Assembly: GCF_000968195.1 (NCBI RefSeq)
Contig: NZ_FO704550.1
Coordinates: forward strand, 2,294,001 to 2,358,000
DNA length: 64,000 bases
Direction: 5' to 3'
Source: Xenorhabdus doucetiae
GTDB taxonomy: Bacteria > Pseudomonadota > Gammaproteobacteria > Enterobacterales > Enterobacteriaceae
A model generated the notes under the pieces. The model ran no database searches and had not been told where the DNA came from. It saw nothing but the letters and a program-made list of their open reading frames with translations. A program made the translations under genes and the position numbers. Below, one piece after another: positions 29,035 through 37,599 of this stretch; the stretch's first letter is position 1, and the number at the start of each line of letters is the position of its first letter.

Positions 29035-32000
29035 GTGTTCCCCGTGAGTACGGGGATAAACCGCATGAAACCATCAGTTGCAGCTATTTTACCGTCCGTG
29101 TTCCCCGTGAGTACGGGGATAAACCGGCTCGGGCTGATACGGGCTATGACGTACTGGAGTGTTCCCCGTGAGTACGGGGATAAACCGGCTGAGGACGCTC
29201 TCTCCATTGGCATACCTGTGTGTTCCCCGTGAGTACGGGGATAAACCGAGTTAGGGTTTTAAGGGAAGCGGGATTAATTAGTGTTCCCCGTGAGTACGGG
29301 GATAAACCGATATCAGCGTGGAGGATGCTATAGCTGAAGGGGTGTTCCCCGTGAGTACGGGGATAAACCGCCCGCCTTCCAGCCATGACAAATAGCCGAG
29401 ACGTGTTCCCCGTGAGTACGGGGATAAACCGAAATGGCAATGGCGGAGGCGGAGATATGGAATGTGTTCCCCGTGAGTACGGGGATAAACCGAAGATAGT
29501 CAAAATCTGTAAAGTTACAAACAAGTGTTCCCCGTGAGTACGGGGATAAACCGTTCTCCGAGGAGACGTACATAATCCTGTTCAGGTGTTCCCCGTGAGT
29601 ACGGGGATAAACCGAAACCCTGAACGGACTCAAGAACAGGTTGGGGGTGTTCCCCGTGAGTACGGGGATAAACCGACCCCGCCCGTCCGCTGAATACGTT
29701 GTCACTGAGTGTTCCCCGTGAGTACGGGGATAAACCGGCTCGGGCTGATACGGGCTATGACGTACTGGAGTGTTCCCCGTGAGTACGGGGATAAACCGCT
29801 GAGTTGTTAAGCAACCCTGCGAAGCTGCGTGTGTTCCCCGTGAGTACGGGGATAAACCGGTGAGCTTCCCATGAAGAAATCATGGAACGGCGTGTTCCCC
29901 GTGAGTACGGGGATAAACCGCGGTTCTGTCGGTTTGAGTCTGCCGAATATGGGTGTTCCCCGTGAGTACGGGGATAAACCGATGTAGATGATTCGATAAA
30001 TAGTAAGCAATACGTGTTCCCCGTGAGTACGGGGATAAACCGACAAATCATATCTCGCATTTTCCCATCTGCGGCGTGTTCCCCGTGAGTACGGGGATAA
30101 ACCGAGCTGACGTCAGGGTGTTTTTCCCTTTTATTCGTGTTCCCCGTGAGTACGGGGATAAACCGGCTCAGCGTTACCGGTTGGTGTACCCGTCCCGGTG
30201 TTCCCCGTGAGTACGGGGATAAACCGGTGGACGAGAAACAAAAGTATTCATTCCTCGAGTGTTCCCCGTGAGTACGGGGATAAACCGAAAATTGCAACAC
30301 GGAGCTGATAAAATTTCCTGTGTTCCCCGTGAGTACGGGGATAAACCGTATGGAAATGGCAAATACTTTTCTACAACTGAGTGTTCCCCGTGAGTACGGG
30401 GATAAACCGAATACATAGCTCGAGGAAAGGCAGGGAAAAAAGTGTTCCCCGTGAGTACGGGGATAAACCGGTGTTAATCATGCCAGCACGTATCTAATCA
30501 TCAGTGTTCCCCGTGAGTACGGGGATAAACCGTATTTAGAGGTTAAATCATGACTGGGTTTGTTGTGTTCCCCGTGAGTACGGGGATAAACCGGATACTA
30601 ACGGTGAAATTAGCAACTTGAAGTTGTGTTCCCCGTGAGTACGGGGATAAACCGCAATTTGTCAGCCTATCTCTGATCTCACTGATGTGTTCCCCGTGAG
30701 TACGGGGATAAACCGCCGTTTATAAATGGTTGCATGGTAAATCTAGGGTGTTCCCCGTGAGTACGGGGATAAACCGCTATCGGTGCGGAGAGAACAGAAC
30801 GACGAGATGTGTTCCCCGTGAGTACGGGGATAAACCGAAATGGCAATGGCGGAGGCGGAGATATGGAATGTGTTCCCCGTGAGTACGGGGATAAACCGGG
30901 CATGAGCGCGACCACTGCGAGAGTGTGGTTGTGTTCCCCGTGAGTACGGGGATAAACCGTGGGTGCAATCCTCAATGGTGAATCTGAGATTGTGTTCCCC
31001 GTGAGTACGGGGATAAACCGCACTCCGTTACCAGATGCTCAAATAGAGGCTGGTGTTCCCCGTGAGTACGGGGATAAACCGAACGCAATAAATTCTGGAA
31101 TAACTGCGAACCAGTGTTCCCCGTGAGTACGGGGATAAACCGATTTGGCCGCCGCTACGAATTAGAGGTTCGTGGTGTTCCCCGTGAGTACGGGGATAAA
31201 CCGCGTCATGATCCAGTTCTCGCAGGCTATGGCTTGTGTTCCCCGTGAGTACGGGGATAAACCGGATGCCAACGGTCAATGGATTGATCACACCACGTGT
31301 TCCCCGTGAGTACGGGGATAAACCGGGAAAATTCCCACAAGCGTAACATCATTCAAAAGTGTTCCCCGTGAGTACGGGGATAAACCGGCTCTCGGAACGT
31401 AGCCAGAATAATTGGCGTAGTGTTCCCCGTGAGTACGGGGATAAACCGCAGTGGGTTGATGAAATAAATTTAGCGATCACGTGTTCCCCGTGAGTACGGG
31501 GATAAACCGTTTTCAGAGAGAGTTTCAGGCTTTCTTTCCTAGTGTTCCCCGTGAGTACGGGGATAAACCGGGAATTAGGCGTTGAAACACCAGATGTCAT
31601 TGAGTGTTCCCCGTGAGTACGGGGATAAACCGCTTGATATCACCAGTTTCTAAACGTTCTTCCTGTGTTCCCCGTGAGTACGGGGATAAACCGCTTGATA
31701 TCACCAGTTTCTAAACGTTCTTCCTGTGTTCCCCGTGAGTACGGGGATAAACCGGCCAGAGATTACACGGAACTGGATACGAAGTAGTGTTCCCCGTGAG
31801 TACGGGGATAAACCGACTAATCACGGTGGTAATGAGCGCGGCACATGGTGTTCCCCGTGAGTACGGGGATAAACCGTACCACTCTTTAGGAGACAATGAG
31901 CAGGAAGCGTGTTCCCCGTGAGTACGGGGATAAACCGAGGATTACTGGATGAATGGAAAACGCATCAACGTGTTCCCCGTGAGTACGGGGATAAACCGGC

Positions 32001-32830
32001 ACCTCCTCCCGTGGCATCCCGGCCAAACTGGTGTTCCCCGTGAGTACGGGGATAAACCGCCTATTCCGTTGGAAACTTTCAGTACAACAAAGTGTTCCCC
32101 GTGAGTACGGGGATAAACCGTTGGCTGAAACGTTGGTGAATGGTTTTTCAGACGTGTTCCCCGTGAGTACGGGGATAAACCGCCTTGTCTGCCTTTATGA
32201 ACCGTTACCATGAGGTGTTCCCCGTGAGTACGGGGATAAACCGACTTCATATCCATAATGCTACGGTACGGAGGGCGTGTTCCCCGTGAGTACGGGGATA
32301 TTCAGCGGTGAAGTGTTCCCCGTGAGTACGGGGATAAACCGCTGTGCTCATATTCTCTGCTCCTCCACTGCCCGTGTTCCCCGTGAGTACGGGGATAAAC
32401 CGTCACTCACCTTCAATAAAATCAATACGAGGTTGTGTTCCCCGTGGGTACGGGGATAAACCGTGTGAGTTATCCGGCAATTTACCGATGCGTTTGTGTT
32501 CCCCGTGGGTACGGGGATAAACCAGGAAATTTGATAAGTTGGTTGTTCCACAGTCAAGTGTTCCCCGTGGGTACGGGGATAAACCGGATCAATAAACCGA
32601 TTTCGGTTCGGTGTCCACGTGTTCCCCGTAGGTACGGGGATAAACCGGCTATAGAGGACACGATCATTGCGCGTAAATTGTGTTCCCCGTAGGTACGGGG
32701 ATAAACCGCATCGGCGTGGTTGTTTCGGGATCTTTATACAGTGTTCCCCGTAGGTACGGGGATAAACCGCCGTTATTTTTAGACACCGAAACCACGGGAC
32801 TGTGTTCCCCATATGCACGGGGATAGCGAG
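29035..32830 (+). CRISPR. Type I-E CRISPR array, 63 repeats
   Basis: A 29-bp repeat starting GTGTTCCCCGTGAGTACG and ending GATAAACCG, the type I-E class, with a stem CCCCGT / ACGGGG around a GAGT loop. I counted 63 repeat starts from 29035 to 32802. Spacers are mostly 32 bp, with eight of 33 bp, one of 34 bp (the first) and one 12-bp remnant. Repeats 1-56 are uniform apart from the truncated number 54 (32277-32300). Repeats 57-59 have loop GGGT, 60-62 have AGGT, and the last (32802) is decayed. Three spacers occur twice: 29127/29738, 29432/30838 and 31633/31694. No cas gene lies in the window. Short frames read through the array are artefacts of the repeat. Confidence 0.98.
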
Positions 32831-33047
32831 TTGAACATGGTCCAGTCTTAGCAAGGTCATAATGAATCCTCTTTCATCAGGTCACTATCTTATGTTTAAC
32901 AAATTTAATTTTTTACAAAGATACCGTTTTTGCCCTTTTCACTATTTTGGCCTACCCAAGTCATTCCTTATTACTAAAAAATTCTGTAATTTAGTTATTA
33001 ATTAGATAACAATTACGTAACAATAAATGTTTTCAGGTCGTGGGTGA
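32831..33047. other. Trailer-side spacer between the CRISPR array and the MFS gene
   Basis: An AT-rich 217-bp stretch holding the presumed promoter of the truncated MFS gene. No gene or repeat is seen. Confidence 0.4.
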
Positions 33048-33905
33048 ATGTTTTCCAAATCAAATATCTCAATCAGTGCATTACTGGTTTCTTCTCTGCT
33101 TTTGACCATAGGGCGTGGAGCCACCCTGCCCTTTATGGCTATCTACCTGACTCGTCAGTATCAGATGCCGGTTAATAAGGTTGGGCTGGCTATCTCTGTT
33201 GCTTTAACTATTGGCGTACTTTTCAGTATGGGGTTTGGGATTCTGGCGGATAAATTCGATAAAAGACGCTATATGTTATTGGCCGTTATGGCGTTTATCT
33301 GTGGTTTTATTGCCATTCCCCTGATCAATCACGCAGGCTTGGTTGTCGTTTTTATCTCGTTGATAAATTGCTCCTATTCTGTCTTTTCGACGGTACTGAA
33401 AGGTTATTTTGCTGACACACTGCCAACGTCAACGAAAGCGAAAGTTTTTTCACTGAACTACACCTTTGTTAATATAGGTTGGACTATCGGCCCGCCAATC
33501 GGTACATGGCTTTTAATGTACAGCACCCACCTTCCGTTCTGGTTGGCGGCAGTTTCTGCTTCCGTTCCCATTGTTTTTATTCAGCGCTATGTTCAAAGCG
33601 TCAGCGTTGCCGCAGACAGTGATAGATCAGCAACAGTGTGGGAGCCAGCAGCCATGTTGCGTGATCGCGCACTGATCTGGTTTGTTCTGTCAACGTTTCT
33701 TGGTTCACTGGTGTTCGGCTCTTTTAGCATCTGGATCTCGCAATATATCCTGACAGTCGCTGACAGTGCCTTGGCTGAAGCGGTTATCGGTGTGGTATTG
33801 CCGGTGAATGCTGCTGTGGTTGTGACTTTGCAATATGCAGTAGGCAGACGCATACGTCCGGAAAACCTGAGAAAACTCATGACACTAAATAGGTTTTCAA
33901 AATAG
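33048..33905 (+). pseudogene. ydeE: Truncated MFS transporter (YdeE-like), 3' end lost at an IS630 element
   Basis: N-terminal two thirds of a major facilitator protein very like E. coli YdeE, a dipeptide/cysteine-metabolite exporter of 395 residues. Residues 1-277 carry about eight membrane segments, including SSLLLTIGRGATLPFMAIYL and the loop motif GILADKFDKRRYML between helices 2 and 3. Similarity stops at LRKLMTL, where the IS element begins; the last five codons come from the IS. Removing the IS with one TA copy would give an immediate stop rather than the missing 115 residues, so the 3' part was lost by more than a simple insertion. A functional transporter is unlikely. Confidence 0.85.
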
Positions 33906-35037
33906 TAGATCACTTGAAGGGAACTCAGTCCGATTTTCGCGATCTGATTAATCGCCAAATCAAAACAAATCCCAAAATGGACTGAGTCATGCCAATCATA
34001 ACATCAATACCCCGAAATGAACGACGTCAAATGAAAAAAGCTATCCAGAAAACCCGGGATAAGAACTATGCACGTCGCCTCACCGCGCTCTTGATGTTGC
34101 ATGAAGGGAGTACGGTTTCTCACGTTTCCAGAACGCTTCACTGTTCACGTTCTTCAGTTAATCGTTGGGTAAATTGGTTAACATTATACGGGTTGGAAGG
34201 GCTTAAAAGCCTCCCTGCGGGAAGGCCTGCCATCTGGAATTTAGCCCCGCTTCTCTCCGTCATTTCTTTCTTATTACAGCACTCTCCACAACATCTTGGC
34301 TATCTCCGTTCACGATGGAGCCTTGAACTGATTACACTTAAAATCAATGAGATACTGAATATATCGCTCTCTCAAAGTACACTCTATCGCTACTTTTGTC
34401 GGGCGGGCATCGTTTGGCGAAGGGCGGCGCCAACCTTAAAATTACCTGACCCTGAGTATGATGAAAAAATGGCCAAAATCAGCGAGGCGTTATCCAATGC
34501 CTCAGGGAAACATCCTGTCTTATATGAGGATGAAGTGGACATCAACCTTAACCCGAAAATCGGTGCAGACTGGTGCTTCAAAGGACAGCAAAAGCGTGTT
34601 GTTACCCCCGGAAAGAACCAAACACTTTACCTTGCGGGTTGCCTCAATGCGAAAACGAAAGAAATCACGTATGTCGGTGGCTTGAGAAAGAACTCAGATT
34701 TATTTATCAAATTGTTAGAGGAAATTAATCATCAATATACCAGTGCCAAGACAATCACGTTAATTTTAGATAACTATTGCATTCATAAGAGCCGGAAGGT
34801 CAGGGTTTGGCTGGCAAAAAATCCCCAATTTAACCTTCTCTTTTTACCGTCCTATTCCCCGTGGTTGAATAAAATTGAACGTCTATGGCAATCCTTGCAT
34901 GAAACCGTGACACGAAACCACTGCTGCCAATTTATGTGGCAGTTGCTTCACCATGTCAAAATCTTCATGGAAACCGCTTCCTTACAACAGCAGAAACCGG
35001 GGATGAGAAAAATGGGTGTATCACAATTATGAAAACC
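33892..35037 (+). mobile_element. Complete IS630-family insertion sequence
   Basis: A 1,146-bp element. Terminal inverted repeats start GGTTTTCA at both ends (left GGTTTTCAAAATAGTAGATC; right, reversed, GGTTTTCATAATTGTGATAC). TA dinucleotides at 33890-33891 and 35038-35039 fit the TA target duplication of the family. One full-length transposase gene lies inside, so the copy may be active or recent. Confidence 0.9.
33989..35032 (+). CDS. IS630 family transposase
   Basis: A 347-residue transposase of the IS630/Tc1-mariner superfamily. The N-terminal helix-turn-helix region (STVSHVSRTLHCSRSSVNRW, residues ~40-60) binds the ends. The catalytic DDE set is visible: Asp181 in YEDEVD, Asp261 in LILDNYCIHK, and Glu297 in LNKIERLWQ. 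The frame is intact, ending five bases before the right IS end. Confidence 0.93.
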   Translation: MPIITSIPRNERRQMKKAIQKTRDKNYARRLTALLMLHEGSTVSHVSRTLHCSRSSVNRWVNWLTLYGLEGLKSLPAGRPAIWNLAPLLSVISFLLQHSPQHLGYLRSRWSLELITLKINEILNISLSQSTLYRYFCRAGIVWRRAAPTLKLPDPEYDEKMAKISEALSNASGKHPVLYEDEVDINLNPKIGADWCFKGQQKRVVTPGKNQTLYLAGCLNAKTKEITYVGGLRKNSDLFIKLLEEINHQYTSAKTITLILDNYCIHKSRKVRVWLAKNPQFNLLFLPSYSPWLNKIERLWQSLHETVTRNHCCQFMWQLLHHVKIFMETASLQQQKPGMRKMGVSQL

Positions 35038-35176
35038 TATTTAAGATTCAGTTTTTCACTGACTTCATGAAATACCGGTATATATCCCTGAATATCTTCT
35101 ACTTTCAATTTAAATAAATTTCATAATAGTGAGAGCTTGCAACCTTGTCATTTTGACAACGCTATTTCAACAAGAA

Positions 35177-35250
35177 CAGGTAATACCACAAATAAAAAAA
35201 GGTGCTGATATTCAGCACCAAAATGACTCCAAAGTCTATGACATCCAATC
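35177..35250. repeat. Copy A of a ~70-bp direct repeat carrying a terminator
   Basis: The stretch from CAGGTAATACC through the hairpin GGTGCTGATATTCAGCACC (35201-35219) recurs with few changes at 37523-37590, downstream of adiC. On the minus strand the hairpin ends in a T-run, so it can terminate the immunity-gene transcript. Its duplication brackets the intact hcp cassette. Confidence 0.75.
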
Positions 35251-35307
35251 TCAGCGGCTAAATAGAGGAAAATATGAGGGTAGAATATTTACAAAACTCT
35301 TCATTTT

Positions 35308-35332
35308 GAATGGCGATAACAATCGCCATTTT
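35308..35332 (-). terminator. Terminator after the small membrane protein gene
   Basis: Stem GAATGGCGAT / ATCGCCATTT with an AACA loop, directly beyond the stop of the minus-strand gene that ends at 35335. It is weak in T-run on the minus strand, but the stronger hairpin at 35201-35219 backs it up. Confidence 0.55.
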
Positions 35333-35334
35333 AA

Positions 35335-35775
35335 TCAATGGAAATATTGAAGAATTTTACTCCACCATTTTTTATGATTTATTGATATTTCATAGGCATC
35401 GGAAAAATCATCCGAATTAACAACAACAAAACGATCATGAAAAGGATCAGAGTTATCATTATTTGGAAACATCGGATTACTACCTAAAACATCAAGATCA
35501 CCAGCCATATAAAATGGAGAACTTTGACCAATATAGTTATTATTAATGTCATATAAAACCACAAAAACAGGAGGTCTTTCTACTGTTAGGAAATACATTC
35601 CAAACAAATTTGTTGGTAATGGTTTATAATACTTAACAATATATTCCCCATTTGTGTCTTCATATACTTTAAATTTTCCCACAAGAAAGGTAGAGTGTGA
35701 TAGAAAAAACCACCAAAATAAAATTATCCCCAATATAAGAAATAATATTTTCTTCATAAGATTATTTAAAGTCAT
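35335..35775 (-). CDS. Small membrane-anchored protein (DUF6201-like), candidate immunity protein
   Basis: A 146-residue protein with one N-terminal membrane segment (KKILFLILGIILFWWFFLS, about residues 8-26) and a periplasm-facing domain. It ends in the distinctive INHKKWWSKILQYFH. The start codon overlaps the stop of the upstream putative effector gene (ATGA), so the two are translationally coupled. A close paralogue lies at 41820-42227. A coupled gene for an inner-membrane-anchored partner after hcp and an unknown protein is the usual layout of a type VI immunity gene. The DUF name is recalled from memory and the immunity role is inference. Confidence 0.6.
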   Translation of the reverse strand: MTLNNLMKKILFLILGIILFWWFFLSHSTFLVGKFKVYEDTNGEYIVKYYKPLPTNLFGMYFLTVERPPVFVVLYDINNNYIGQSSPFYMAGDLDVLGSNPMFPNNDNSDPFHDRFVVVNSDDFSDAYEISINHKKWWSKILQYFH

Positions 35776-36617
35776 AGCTCTATAATCCTATGTGCGGGTA
35801 ATGGCGGCATCCATAATACGTCAGAGAACACGATGAAATCGCCACCTTTTTTATGTTTTCTTTGCCATGCTCTAAAATCGTCATTATAGATGGGAACACA
35901 CCCCGAAAACTCTCCCGCAAGCTCTCGCCACAGACCTTTATCATAACGTGGTAGGTATGCCAATGTCTTCATCTTATTCAAAACACCATTTTTGTGCCAC
36001 ACGCCAAGAAACTCGCCTTTTGTTACAAAGTCGTAACTATCTTTCAAATAAATACCAACAAGTTCTGTGACAAAAACATCTTTCGAATTTCTTACCTCAA
36101 CATAACCTCTTACGGCTAATTTGATCGTTGCTTTACCTATCGCTCCATAATAATCATCGATTGTATCAGTCATAGCTCCTATCTCTCTGGCATTCACCTG
36201 AGCATATGTATCTAATTCAATAGCTGAATCAGTATACCCTATACGTTTATCTTTACTTTTGCTTAGTCTTTTTTTTAGTAGCCTTATTCCTAAAGGTGAA
36301 GCCCACATATAATGTAATTCTTCTATAAGCGCTCTTACCTGTGTATAATTTATTGCCCATGCCATTTTCACAATAGAATCATTAATTATTTCTTTTGGTA
36401 TATCTATTGAATCCATATCTACAGCATATTTTCTCTTTTCTTCTGCATCCTTAAATGCAAATACTGGCTCAGTATCAAACCAATGTCGCATTAATTTAGG
36501 TGCTGTTTCCCATCCCATCATTTCCATTGCATCGGGAAGTTCATTTAACATAAAAATATCGACTTCTATTTCCGTGACCTTGCCACCTTTAACCGTTTTA
36601 GTTGAATAAATTGCCAT
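35772..36617 (-). CDS. DUF6402-like protein, putative type VI secretion cargo/effector
   Basis: A 281-residue soluble protein with no signal peptide or membrane segment. Landmarks are MGWETAPKLMRHWF (about residues 34-47), IVKMAWAINYTQVR, MTDTIDDYYGAIGKATIKLAVRG, and the C-terminal NDDFRAWQRKHKKGGDFIVFSDVLW. These resemble the DUF6402 family as I recall it, whose biochemical activity I do not know. The gene lies between hcp and a coupled membrane protein gene, which suggests cargo carried by Hcp. A decayed paralogue is at 42262-42672. No catalytic motif is recognised. Confidence 0.6.
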   Translation of the reverse strand: MAIYSTKTVKGGKVTEIEVDIFMLNELPDAMEMMGWETAPKLMRHWFDTEPVFAFKDAEEKRKYAVDMDSIDIPKEIINDSIVKMAWAINYTQVRALIEELHYMWASPLGIRLLKKRLSKSKDKRIGYTDSAIELDTYAQVNAREIGAMTDTIDDYYGAIGKATIKLAVRGYVEVRNSKDVFVTELVGIYLKDSYDFVTKGEFLGVWHKNGVLNKMKTLAYLPRYDKGLWRELAGEFSGCVPIYNDDFRAWQRKHKKGGDFIVFSDVLWMPPLPAHRIIEL

Positions 36618-36619
36618 AA

Positions 36620-36739
36620 TTAAATCCCTATTTTAGTTTGAAATACATATTCTACGTCGAGGTTTTCTTCTTGCTTGGTATCAAATTGCTTTGTCACACC
36701 CGATGTTTGACATATACCCTCTACCAATCCTTTATTCAT
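36620..36739 (-). CDS. Possible 39-residue ORF between hcp and the putative effector gene
   Basis: An ATG-started frame (MNKGLVEGICQTSGVTKQ...) fills the gap between the hcp stop (36761) and the effector start (36617). Its stop lies 2 bp before the effector ATG, inside that gene's ribosome-binding region. No recognised family. It may be a real small protein, a coupling leader peptide, or a remnant of an Hcp extension. Confidence 0.35.
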   Translation of the reverse strand: MNKGLVEGICQTSGVTKQFDTKQEENLDVEYVFQTKIGI

Positions 36740-36760
36740 CTGTATTCCATACGCAAAATG

Positions 36761-37357
36761 TTAGCAGTTATCGCCGTTATGCTGATTTTTTAGTTTGAAC
36801 TGATGGCTAAACAAGGACGCAATAGTTTCCGCCAAAGGCAGAATAGACGAAAACCCCGAAAGTAACGGCCTTTCCTCTTCACGCCCCTGCAATTGCGATA
36901 TCGCATAGCCTGTTGTCCCTGCCGCACGATGTGTGAATGATATCGACTTATAATCAAGCTGTACCGTTTCATACGGGATCTGGTCATTGTCATCTATCGA
37001 ATGCGGATAGTGACAGGAAAAATCAACAATGGTTGCGCCTGTCAGTTTGATCTCATAAAAAAATTCCAACTGTCCGGCAAGGTTTACGCGGTAACACTTA
37101 AAAAGGGCATCCAGCAACTCGTTCTTGTCTATCGCCAACCCCAGCAACGGGGAAGATTTATCAATGGGTTTGGTAAAGCTGACCGGAAGGTGATTGACGT
37201 TCTGATCGCGGGTCATCATGTGGCTGAGGTGCAATACCTGTATTTCATCTTCCCGCCCGGCCTGATAGCGGTTGCCGATAGATTCGGGGGTTGAACAGCC
37301 CGCCGAGATTAAGCCTTGTTCCTTGCCCTTTAACGACAAGTAAATAAGATAGGACAT
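36761..37357 (-). CDS. hcp: Hcp family type VI secretion protein
   Basis: Hcp forms hexameric rings that stack into the T6SS inner tube and carry effectors. The start at 37357 (MSYLIYLSLKGKEQGLISAGC) has AGGAGA upstream and gives 198 residues. Family motifs are YLSLKGKEQGLISAGCSTPE, HLSHMMTRDQNVNHLPVSFTKPIDKSSPLL, and FSCHYPHSIDDN. It has about 40 extra C-terminal residues (from SQLQGREEERPLL) beyond a typical ~160-residue Hcp. No T6SS structural genes are in the window, so this is an orphan hcp cassette relying on a machine encoded elsewhere. Confidence 0.9.
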   Translation of the reverse strand: MSYLIYLSLKGKEQGLISAGCSTPESIGNRYQAGREDEIQVLHLSHMMTRDQNVNHLPVSFTKPIDKSSPLLGLAIDKNELLDALFKCYRVNLAGQLEFFYEIKLTGATIVDFSCHYPHSIDDNDQIPYETVQLDYKSISFTHRAAGTTGYAISQLQGREEERPLLSGFSSILPLAETIASLFSHQFKLKNQHNGDNC

Positions 37358-37522
37358 TCCTGTCTCCTGTAATCTGATTTTCAATGGATGCTCATTACAG
37401 CATCAATTAAACAGGATATAACAGTAATACTTATCTATTCCAGCGTGAATAAAAACGCACCGCCAAAATTGTGATTAACTTCTATCCTTAAACAAAATCA
37501 AATAATGACCCAATATAAATTT
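37358..37522 (-). promoter_or_regulatory. hcp promoter region, duplicated at 42766-42920
   Basis: About 150 bp upstream of hcp is closely matched upstream of the hcp remnant at 42765. Both contain TACTTATCTATTCCAG or TGCTTATCTATTCCAG. The duplication therefore included the promoter. Individual boxes are not assigned. Confidence 0.6.
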
Positions 37523-37590
37523 CAGGTAATACCGCAAATAAAAAAGGTGCTGATATTCAGCACCAAAATAACGCCAAGTATGTGACACCC
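37523..37590. repeat. Copy B of the ~70-bp direct repeat, terminator of adiC
   Basis: This matches 35177-35250. The hairpin GGTGCTGA / TCAGCACC at 37546-37564 is followed on the minus strand by a T-run, so it terminates the adiA-adiC transcript. Confidence 0.75.
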
Positions 37591-37599
37591 AAAATCAGA

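Noticed and set aside
28998..32860. Many short frames on both strands with recurring RFIPVLTGNT and VYPRTHGEH motifs
   Set aside because: They are translations of the CRISPR repeat and spacers, with the period of the array, and are not genes.
33892..35037. Transposon that moved the CRISPR array or the Hcp cassettes
   Set aside because: Only one IS copy is present, its ends and TA duplication are self-contained, and the cassette boundaries do not coincide with its ends.
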